From Acidobacteriaceae bacterium (GTDB lineage Bacteria; Acidobacteriota; Terriglobia; Terriglobales; Acidobacteriaceae), in NCBI GenBank assembly GCA_031296355.1, contig JARLFX010000312.1:1-16479 (forward strand): a DNA stretch of 16,479 nt, read 5' to 3'. Each line of letters opens with the position of its first letter. Position 1 is the stretch's first letter. The notes under the pieces are model-generated. The model saw only the letters and a program-made list of their open reading frames with translations. It was not told the origin of the DNA and made no database searches. Shown here one piece after another: positions 7,458 through 12,966 of the stretch. The position numbers and the translations under genes were made by a program.

Positions 7458-7844
7458 GGTGAGTCCTCTTCTCGAGCAAGGTCGTCCGATGCCCAAACGG
7501 AGGCATCGATTCGACCGGTAGAGCCAAGAGCTATACCAAATGCGATTGGTCTACGCCGGATTTGAGCGCGGTGGCTCGTCGACGGCAAAGAGGGGAAGGC
7601 CATCTCAAATGGCTGCGGTTCGGTTCGGGACAGCAAGAGACAGATGTTTCTCTCGCGAAAGGCAGGAATCGCATTCAATAGGAAGCTGTAACTCTAACTA
7701 AGGTTGCTCCCAAGCCTCTCTAAACGTTTTTTGGTTAAAAACGAAAGGAGCTGGTCACGTCTACAGCTATTGCGCTGGAGGCTGCGACGCGTGCGCATTG
7801 AGCACTTTTGTACAAAGAAGCAATCCACTCCGTTGCAACATCCA
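7458..7844. other. Divergent promoter region between surface operon and yhbW-like gene
   Basis: About 390 bases separating two divergent genes. A TATAGC box on the minus strand (complement near 7530-7535) could be a -10 for the lipoprotein operon, but I see no matching -35. GATGCC/GGCATC (7488-7507) forms a small hairpin in the lipoprotein leader. CGTTTTT/AAAAACG (7725-7743) is an AT-rich inverted repeat upstream of the yhbW-like gene. AAAGGAG at 7744-7750 resembles a ribosome binding site but no start codon follows it. No gene is supported here. Confidence 0.5.
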
Positions 7845-8858
7845 ATGCACATGGTTCCTTTCTCGATTCTCGATCTGGCGCCGGTGGCACAGGGTGCTGC
7901 TCCGGCGGATGCTTTCCGCAACTCACTTGAACTGGCGCAGCTGGCGGAGCTGCTTGGGTACAAGCGGTTCTGGCTGGCGGAGCACCACAATATGCCGGGG
8001 ATCGCGAGCGCGGCGACTGCGGTGGTGATTGCGCATGTGGCGGGCGGGACAAAGACGATCCGCGTGGGGTCTGGCGGGGTGATGCTGCCGAACCACTCGC
8101 CGCTGGTGATCGCGGAGCAGTTTGGGACGCTGGAGTCGCTGTTTCCTGGGCGGATCGACCTGGGGCTGGGGCGCGCGCCGGGGACGGACCAGCCGACGGC
8201 GCGGGCGCTGCGGCGGAATCTGGTGGAGACGCAGGAGCAGTTTCCGCTGGATGTGGCGGAGTTGCAGCGGCTGTTTGAACCGCTGGCGGCGGGCGAGACG
8301 TTTGGGCAGAAGATTCGCGCGGTGCCGGGGCTGGGACTGCGGGTTCCGCTGTGGCTGCTGGGGTCAAGCACCTTCAGCGCGGAGCTGGCGGCGCAGATGG
8401 GGCTGCCGTTCGCGTTCGCATCGCACTTTGCGCCGGGGGATCTGCTGGCTGCGCTGCGCATCTACCGGGCTAGCTTCCGGCCATCGCAGTATCTGCAGAA
8501 ACCGTACGTGATGATGGGCGTGAACGTGGTGGCAGCGGATACGGATGACGAGGCGCGGCGGCTGTTCACGTCGCTGCAGCAGGCGTTTCTGTACCTGCGG
8601 CGCGGGATGCCGGGGCTGGTGCCGCCGCCTGTGGAGGACATGGAGGCGATCTGGACGCCGCAGGAGAAGGCGATGGTGGAGTACTCGCTGGGTGTGTCCG
8701 TGGTGGGCGGACCGGAGACGGTGGAGCGCGGGCTGGCGCGGCTGATCGAGAGGGTGCAGCCGGACGAGATTATGATCCCGTCGCATATGTATGCGCAGAA
8801 GGATCGGTTGAGGAGTTTTGAGTTGATTGCGGGAGTGGGGGAGAGATTGGCGGCATGA
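7845..8858 (+). CDS. yhbW: LLM-class flavin-dependent oxidoreductase, YhbW-like
   Basis: A 337-residue cytoplasmic protein of the bacterial luciferase-like superfamily, which uses reduced flavin for (mono)oxygenation; the substrate is unknown. It closely resembles E. coli YhbW (about 335 residues): FSILDLAPV at the N-terminus, [15 protein letters not shown] near 46-60, [45 protein letters not shown]-like [19 protein letters not shown], and [14 protein letters not shown] 7845 is chosen because homologues begin right before FSxLDLAP; ATG 7851 is equally possible, and the open frame upstream to 7704 is Arg-rich and unlike the family. No clear ribosome binding site is visible. It is monocistronic: an unusual inverted repeat that can act as a terminator follows 18 bases after the stop. 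Confidence 0.93.
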   Translation: MHMVPFSILDLAPVAQGAAPADAFRNSLELAQLAELLGYKRFWLAEHHNMPGIASAATAVVIAHVAGGTKTIRVGSGGVMLPNHSPLVIAEQFGTLESLFPGRIDLGLGRAPGTDQPTARALRRNLVETQEQFPLDVAELQRLFEPLAAGETFGQKIRAVPGLGLRVPLWLLGSSTFSAELAAQMGLPFAFASHFAPGDLLAALRIYRASFRPSQYLQKPYVMMGVNVVAADTDDEARRLFTSLQQAFLYLRRGMPGLVPPPVEDMEAIWTPQEKAMVEYSLGVSVVGGPETVERGLARLIERVQPDEIMIPSHMYAQKDRLRSFELIAGVGERLAA

Positions 8859-8875
8859 GGCTATTCGGCGTATTC

Positions 8876-8909
8876 AAAATGAGTACAACTGTACTCATTT
8901 TGAGTACAG
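8876..8909. terminator. Three-armed inverted repeat after yhbW: terminator or operator
   Basis: AAAATGAGTACA (8876-8887) and TGTACTCATTTT (8890-8901) are a perfect 12-base inverted repeat with a 2-base centre. The right arm also pairs with a third arm: CTGTACTC (8889-8896) with GAGTACAG (8902-8909) around ATTTT. The two hairpins share the middle arm and exclude each other. The first ends in TTTT and is flanked by AAAA, so it could terminate in both directions. The symmetric GAGTACA/TGTACTC core would also suit a dimeric repressor. I cannot decide between these. Confidence 0.6.
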
Positions 8910-8954
8910 CTAACTGGGCTGGAGTCGGATTGGTCGCTAGAGAGCGGTGACCTC

Positions 8955-9009
8955 AGGGGCTAAAGCCCCTTGCTCCTTTGGGCTTTTACGGCACGGCTGA
9001 AGCCGTGCC
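8955..9009. repeat. Pair of REP-like hairpins
   Basis: AGGGGC/GCCCCT around TAAA (8955-8970) and GGCACGGC/GCCGTGCC around TGAA (8990-9009) are two compact hairpins 19 bases apart. The pattern 'gggGCTaaAGCccc ... cacgGCTgaAGCcgtg' is, from memory, a common intergenic repeat in Acidobacteria, similar to REP elements moved by RAYT transposases. Both share the GCTxAAGC core. It sits between yhbW and purA with no gene inside. Confidence 0.6.
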
Positions 9010-9156
9010 CTTAACGAAAGATGAAAGTGAAGATAACAAGCAATTAGGGGGAAGAAGCAAGATTAGAGCTAGTTGCTGAGGAATTCAAGGCGTTCCAGCC
9101 ATTGGGCCTGATTGTTGTGGGTGGGGGATGGCTGAGTTTCGAGGGAGGTCTGGCGG

Positions 9157-9193
9157 TATAGAATAAGGAATGGGAAGCGGCACTTTCTGCCGC
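9157..9193 (+). promoter_or_regulatory. Possible purA -10 box and leader hairpin
   Basis: TATAGAAT at 9157-9164 is a good -10 candidate 74 bases before the purA start, but I find no convincing -35 (CTGAGT at 9132-9137 is a weak match with 19-base spacing). GCGGCA/TGCCGC (9177-9193) forms a 6-base-pair hairpin in the resulting leader. The remaining sequence from 9010 to 9237 shows nothing further. Confidence 0.35.
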
Positions 9194-9237
9194 ATGCACC
9201 CTTCACCAAACCCATCCGCATCGGAGAAACCGCCAGC

Positions 9238-10581
9238 GTGAGCACTGCCATGAACACTTCCGCGAAAAAGAAGAATTCCGCCGTCATCCTTGGAGCCCAG
9301 TGGGGCGATGAGGGTAAGGGCAAGATCGTCGACGCTCTGTCTGAGAAGTTTGACCTCGTCGCGCGCTTTGCCGGTGGACATAATGCCGGACACACCGTCA
9401 TCATCGGCGGGAAGAAGTTTGTGCTGCAGCTGATTCCCTGCGGCGTGCTGCGGCCGGGCTGTATCGGCGTGATCGGCAACGGCGTGGTGCTTGACCCCAT
9501 GGCTTTCCTGAACGAAGCGCAGCGGCTGAGAGATGCCGGGCTGCCGATTGATGGGCAGCTGTTCATCTCAAATCGCGCGCAGGTGATTCTGCCGTACCAC
9601 CGCATGATCGAGCTGGCGGCGGAGAATGCGCCCGGACGGACGAAGATTGGCACCACCAGCCGCGGCATTGGCCCGGCGTATGAAGACAAGATGCATCGCA
9701 GTGGGTTGCGCGTGGTGGATCTGCTGAACAATGCGCTGCTGCGCACCCACATTGAGAACGCCTGCCACGAGAAGAACACCATCGCGCATGCGCTTTTTGG
9801 CACGGAGCCGCTGGACCCGAAGAGCATGTATGAGGAGTATGCGCGGGCGGCGGAGAAGATTGCGCCGTTTGTGACGGACACGGCCGTGATGCTGAACAAG
9901 GCCATCGACGACGGCAAGGCGGTGATGTTTGAGGGCGCGCAGGGCACGCTGCTGGATATCGACCACGGGACGTACCCGTTCGTGACGTCGTCTTCGTCCA
10001 CATCGGGCGGAGCGGTGACTGGCACGGGTGTGGGGCCGACGAAGATCGGCACGGTGATCGGGCTGTGCAAGGCGTATGTGACGCGGGTGGGCGAGGGGCC
10101 GTTCCCGACGGAGATTCACGATTCGGGCGCGGACCTGCTGCGCGCACGCGGCAAGGAGTATGGCGCTGTGACTGGGCGTCCGCGGCGGTGCGGCTGGCTG
10201 GATATTCCGCTGCTGCGCTACTCCAACATGATCAATGGCACGGAGTGGCTGGTGGTCAGCAAGATTGACGTGCTGGACGAGTGCGAGACGATCCCTGTTT
10301 GCATCGGATATAAGGTGGACGGCAAGGTGACGGACGTGATTCCGGCGGATATTCGCGGGATTGAGTCTGTGCAGCCGATCTACACGCAGATGAAGGGCTG
10401 GAACTGCTCGACCGAGGGCATCACGGATTTTGATAAGCTGCCGCAGCTGGCGCAGGATTATCTGCGCTTTGTGGAGAAGGAGTCTGGCGCGAAGATCGGC
10501 GTCGTCTCCACCGGGCCGGATCGCGACCAGACCATCACACTTCCGGAGTTTGCAGCCAGCCTGGGCAAGGGTCAGGCCTGA
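9238..10581 (+). CDS. purA: Adenylosuccinate synthetase
   Basis: PurA joins IMP and aspartate using GTP to make adenylosuccinate, the committed step to AMP, in the cytoplasm. All family signatures are present in order: GAQWGDEGKGKIVD (P-loop with catalytic Asp), FAGGHNAGHT (catalytic His), GTTSRGIGPAYEDK, FEGAQGTLLDIDHGTYPFVTSS, GVGPTKIG, TRVGEGPFPTE, TGRPRRCGWLD, SKIDVLD and VSTGPDRDQTI. The 447-residue length is slightly above the usual 430 or so because of a short N-terminal tail. GTG at 9238 is favoured because GGAG lies 11 bases upstream; ATG at 9250 is an alternative without a ribosome binding site. A small ABM-domain gene follows after 17 bases and is probably co-transcribed. Confidence 0.98.
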   Translation: MSTAMNTSAKKKNSAVILGAQWGDEGKGKIVDALSEKFDLVARFAGGHNAGHTVIIGGKKFVLQLIPCGVLRPGCIGVIGNGVVLDPMAFLNEAQRLRDAGLPIDGQLFISNRAQVILPYHRMIELAAENAPGRTKIGTTSRGIGPAYEDKMHRSGLRVVDLLNNALLRTHIENACHEKNTIAHALFGTEPLDPKSMYEEYARAAEKIAPFVTDTAVMLNKAIDDGKAVMFEGAQGTLLDIDHGTYPFVTSSSSTSGGAVTGTGVGPTKIGTVIGLCKAYVTRVGEGPFPTEIHDSGADLLRARGKEYGAVTGRPRRCGWLDIPLLRYSNMINGTEWLVVSKIDVLDECETIPVCIGYKVDGKVTDVIPADIRGIESVQPIYTQMKGWNCSTEGITDFDKLPQLAQDYLRFVEKESGAKIGVVSTGPDRDQTITLPEFAASLGKGQA

Positions 10582-10598
10582 AAGCAGGAGTAAAGATC

Positions 10599-10886
10599 AT
10601 GATCACCTTTATCGTTCGCATGCGGTTCGCCAGTGAAGATCATGCAGAGATCGAGTCCATTCTGCATGAGTTGACCAAGGCTTCGCGCGCGGAGCCCGGC
10701 TGTGTGAACTACAACACGCACTTTGTGGAAGACGATGCGGATATGGTCGTGATCTACGAGCAGTACCGCGACGAAGCGGCGCTGGAAGCTCACCGGGGCT
10801 CCACCCACTTTGAACGATTTGCGGTTGGCGGCCTGTATCAGAAGATGAAAGAACGCCAGATCGAAAACCTGACGGCCATCCTTTAG
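10599..10886 (+). CDS. Antibiotic biosynthesis monooxygenase (ABM) domain protein
   Basis: A 95-residue protein of the ABM/YgiN-like dimeric alpha-beta barrel family. The signature is typical: an N-terminal beta strand (MITFIVRMRF), ILHELTKASRAEPGCVNY, VVIYEQYRDEAALEAHRGSTHFERF. Family members include cofactor-free quinone or polyketide monooxygenases and proteins of unknown function, so the substrate cannot be told. ATG 10599 has AGGAG 9 bases upstream. It starts 17 bases after purA, with no terminator between, so it is likely expressed with purA; a functional link to purine synthesis is not implied. No hairpin terminator follows. Confidence 0.88.
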   Translation: MITFIVRMRFASEDHAEIESILHELTKASRAEPGCVNYNTHFVEDDADMVVIYEQYRDEAALEAHRGSTHFERFAVGGLYQKMKERQIENLTAIL

Positions 10887-10952
10887 CTTCCATTTTGGCG
10901 TCAGGGGGCATCTAACTGCTTGAGTTGATTTCGCCGGATGACAGATTTTGTT

Positions 10953-10981
10953 TTGACTCCGGAGTGATAGCGTTCTACTAT
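10953..10981 (+). promoter_or_regulatory. Near-consensus sigma70-type promoter for the DUF4440 gene
   Basis: TTGACT (10953-10958), a 17-base spacer and TACTAT (10976-10981) form a close match to the housekeeping promoter. Transcription would begin near 10988, only about 5 bases before the ATG at 10993, so the mRNA would be nearly leaderless. Confidence 0.7.
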
Positions 10982-10992
10982 CCGGTACGGCT

Positions 10993-11535
10993 ATGTGGAT
11001 ACGACGTCTCAATACGGCGCTGTTAGCGCTCGCACTTTGCGGTGCGGTTGCGTGGCCGGCGAATGCCCAGCACCACAAGAATCCCCGCAAAACCTATAAG
11101 CAGGTCATCTCTCACATGGAAGACGAGTGGCGAGAGGCGCAGACCAACGGTGATATTGCGCTGGCGGATAAGCTGCTGGCGGACGATTACATCGGCATCA
11201 GCGCGCAGGGCATGGTCTCAACCAAGGCGGAGACGCTGGCGCGCATCCAGGGACGGCAGATGGTGGTGCATAAGCTGGAAGTGCGCGATGAGAAGATCGA
11301 TATTCGCGGGGAGACAGCGATTGTGACATCGCACGTGGAGGTGGATGCAACGAATAACGCCACCCAGCCGCCGACCCAGATTCACAGCAATTTCCGCTAT
11401 ACCCGCGTGTATGTGCACTATCCGTCGGGCGCGTGGCGCATTGTGAACTTTGAATCCACGCATATCAGTGACATGCCGGGCAGAGAGGCGCACGATGCAC
11501 CGTCGGGGCCTCCGCCGGTAGTTGTGAAGCCCTGA
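10993..11535 (+). CDS. Exported DUF4440/SnoaL-like (NTF2-fold) protein
   Basis: A 180-residue protein with a signal peptide at residues 1-25 (MWIRRLNTALLALALCG, cut after PANA), so it is periplasmic or secreted. Residues about 35-160 match the DUF4440/SnoaL_3 branch of the NTF2-like fold: EDEWREAQTNGDIALADKLL, DDYIGISAQGMVSTKAE, IRGETAIVTSHVEV, FRYTRVYVHYPSGAWRIVNF. The family has a cone-shaped pocket; no specific ligand or reaction can be assigned. The C-terminus is Pro-rich. The ATG has no ribosome binding site, consistent with the promoter only a few bases upstream. A perfect terminator follows 21 bases after the stop. Confidence 0.88.
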   Translation: MWIRRLNTALLALALCGAVAWPANAQHHKNPRKTYKQVISHMEDEWREAQTNGDIALADKLLADDYIGISAQGMVSTKAETLARIQGRQMVVHKLEVRDEKIDIRGETAIVTSHVEVDATNNATQPPTQIHSNFRYTRVYVHYPSGAWRIVNFESTHISDMPGREAHDAPSGPPPVVVKP

Positions 11536-11556
11536 AGATGCGATCGTTTGCATCAT

Positions 11557-11586
11557 AAAAAGCCCTGCCAGATGGCAGGGCTTTTT
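11557..11586. terminator. Bidirectional intrinsic terminator
   Basis: AAAAAGCCCTGCC (11557-11569) and GGCAGGGCTTTTT (11574-11586) are a perfect inverted repeat with a 4-base loop. The GC stem is followed by T5 on both strands, so it ends the DUF4440 gene on the plus strand and the convergent gene at 11610 on the minus strand. Confidence 0.92.
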
Positions 11587-11609
11587 GATGTCTACAGCGC
11601 TCAAAACCG

Positions 11610-11891
11610 CTATGCGATGAGCGCTGACGGTAGGGCTTCGCTGGAGATGCTGATGGCGGGCTTGCGCAGGTTGAGAGCAAGCAGGCGGCGATCGAGGGAG
11701 CGAGTCATGCCGGTGATGCGGGCATCTTCGGGTTCGGGATGGGTATGCTTCAGCCGGAAGGAGAGCACAGGTGCGCCGCTGCGGCGGAGGGCATCCAGAA
11801 GTTTTTCTCCGCGCGGACGCCGGGAATCGATTATGGGAGTGGCATCGTTGTGAAAGGGCAGGAGTGGAGCGAGCTCGGAAAGATGGGCCAT
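11610..11891 (-). CDS. Small protein of unknown function
   Basis: A 93-residue frame with no family I recognise. ATG at 11891 (MAHLSELAPLLPFHND) is supported by GTGAGG 6 bases upstream, better than the ATG four codons earlier. The sequence is soluble-looking and basic (RRPRGEKLLDALRRSG, GMTRSLDRRLLALNLRK), without signal peptide, membrane segment or Cys. It lies 124 bases after the HIT gene in the same direction and ends just before a bidirectional terminator, which supports it as a real gene. I infer a real but unassigned gene. Confidence 0.55.
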   Translation of the reverse strand: MAHLSELAPLLPFHNDATPIIDSRRPRGEKLLDALRRSGAPVLSFRLKHTHPEPEDARITGMTRSLDRRLLALNLRKPAISISSEALPSALIA

Positions 11892-12015
11892 AAGGCACCT
11901 CACTGACAGTTAGTTGTCTGGCTGAGCGGAGTCTCGAGCACTGTCCGCTGCTTACAAAGATGCTCTTCCTATCGGCCAGGTTGTATGAAAAGTTGATGAG
12001 TTTTTGCGAAGGCGG

Positions 12016-12591
12016 TCAGGCGAAGGCCTGGTGCAATTTTTCCCAGGTGACGTCGAGAGTTTCTGGGAGGACGCGGGTTTCGGCGGTGGCGGTCATGAAG
12101 TTGGTATCGCCGAGCCAGCGCGGGAGTGCATGCATGTGGAGGTGCTCGGCGACGCCAGCACCGGCGGCGCGACCGAGGTTCAGGCCAAAATTGAGACCGT
12201 CAGGAGAATAGGTATTGCGGAGCGCCTGATCGGCGAACTGGGCGAGATGCATCATTTCCTGTGCGGCTTTGGTTTCCAGGCCGGAGAGGGAATCCTTGTG
12301 GCAGTAGGGCACGATCATGATGTGGCCGGTGCTGTAAGGATAGGCATTCAGGCAAATGAAGCAGTGTTCATAGCCCTGGATGAAGAGGGCGGCGCGCTGG
12401 GCCTGCTCCGTGGGCACACCTTTGGCGATGGCAGTTTCGACCGCGCCGAGCAGGTTGCAGAAGACGCAGTGCTGGTCTGCCGAGTAGTACTGCGAGAGCG
12501 CGGGTGGCACTCCCAGGCGATGATCCTCGCGCTCTTTTTGTTCCGCTCCAGTGACATAGCGGTAGCGCCAGGGTGTCCAGAGGTGATCCAT
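12016..12591 (-). CDS. HIT family hydrolase/phosphorylase, Ap4A phosphorylase-like
   Basis: A 191-residue histidine-triad protein. The catalytic motif is AEHLHMHALPRW (H-x-H-x-H), followed by GDTNFM and TRVLPETLD, a pattern typical of the Ap4A phosphorylase-like branch (for example mycobacterial Rv2613c). Other family marks are the N-terminal MDHLWTPWRYRYV, a CVFC pair that may bind zinc, and PYSTGHIMIVPYCH. The likely reaction is cleavage of diadenosine polyphosphates or similar nucleotides in the cytoplasm. ATG 12591 is chosen because homologues begin with MDxLWxPWR; an open frame extends upstream to 12789 but is not family-like. No ribosome binding site is visible, and a TATACT box lies 7 bases before the ATG. 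It is divergent from rpsA. Confidence 0.93.
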   Translation of the reverse strand: MDHLWTPWRYRYVTGAEQKEREDHRLGVPPALSQYYSADQHCVFCNLLGAVETAIAKGVPTEQAQRAALFIQGYEHCFICLNAYPYSTGHIMIVPYCHKDSLSGLETKAAQEMMHLAQFADQALRNTYSPDGLNFGLNLGRAAGAGVAEHLHMHALPRWLGDTNFMTATAETRVLPETLDVTWEKLHQAFA

Positions 12592-12598
12592 ATAGGCA

Positions 12599-12604
12599 AG
12601 TATA
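12599..12604 (-). promoter_or_regulatory. Possible -10 box of the HIT gene
   Basis: The minus strand reads TATACT, then 7 bases, then the ATG of the HIT gene. Transcription would start at or one base before the start codon, giving a leaderless mRNA, which fits the lack of a ribosome binding site. No good -35 is visible 16 to 19 bases upstream, so this is tentative. Confidence 0.4.
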
Positions 12605-12685
12605 GCGATGCTGAGGGAGAGGCGGACGCTGGAAATGAGACGGGTGGGCGATATTCGGAATGGCGGTGTGACGGGCTTCACCAAT

Positions 12686-12744
12686 ATTGACGCGGTTTTT
12701 ATGCACGCACGAGAGGGGTTCCGAATTGACACGGCTTTTGCACG
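12686..12744 (+). repeat. Duplicated 20-22 base motif upstream of rpsA
   Basis: ATTGACGCGG plus TTTTTATGCACG (12686-12707) and ATTGACACGGCTTTTGCACG (12725-12744) are near copies, differing by two substitutions and a two-base gap, with starts 39 bases apart. Only the second is followed by a -10 box. They may be a partial promoter duplication or paired sites for a regulator. Confidence 0.45.
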
Positions 12745-12755
12745 GGCGGTATAGT
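12726..12755 (+). promoter_or_regulatory. Strong sigma70-type promoter of rpsA
   Basis: TTGACA (12726-12731), an 18-base spacer and TATAGT (12750-12755): the -35 is a perfect consensus and the -10 differs at one base. Transcription would start near 12762, leaving a leader of about 205 bases before the rpsA ATG. Confidence 0.8.
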
Positions 12756-12761
12756 TGAGGT

Positions 12762-12966
12762 GAGCTGCTATGAGATGGGAAACAGGCATAGCACGCTACC
12801 TCTGCCATCGATTTCGCGCCCGCCAGGCCATCCTTCACAAGAGTGACTTGAACCGGGAAACGACGGGAAGCCGGCCCTGCTGAAAAAGCATTCGCCGCGG
12901 GTAGACCGTCATAAAGATCGAGATTCGCGCACGAGCTTGAAGCATCCTGTCCCGGAGTCCCAGCGA
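12762..12966 (+). promoter_or_regulatory. Long rpsA mRNA leader, with a possible leader peptide
   Basis: About 205 bases between the predicted start of transcription and rpsA. TGCTATG (12766-12772) pairs with CATAGCA (12787-12793). A 37-codon frame, ATG at 12770 to TGA at 12881-12883 (MRWETGIARYLCHRF...), begins inside that stem. Its only ribosome-binding-like GAGG lies before the predicted transcript start. In E. coli, S1 represses its own mRNA through the leader; whether that happens here is inference. No known riboswitch is recognised. Confidence 0.45.

Noticed and set aside
7704..7844. N-terminal extension of the yhbW-like protein from ATG 7704
   Set aside because: The added 47 residues are Arg/Leu-rich, unlike the family, whose members begin right before FSxLDLAP.
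9069..10070. Minus-strand open frame (333 codons) opposite purA
   Set aside because: Antisense to well-conserved purA motifs and without any domain signature; a codon-bias shadow.
11548..11853. Plus-strand frame of 101 codons beginning in the terminator after the DUF4440 gene
   Set aside because: It reads through a perfect terminator hairpin and lies opposite the better-supported minus-strand gene at 11610-11891.
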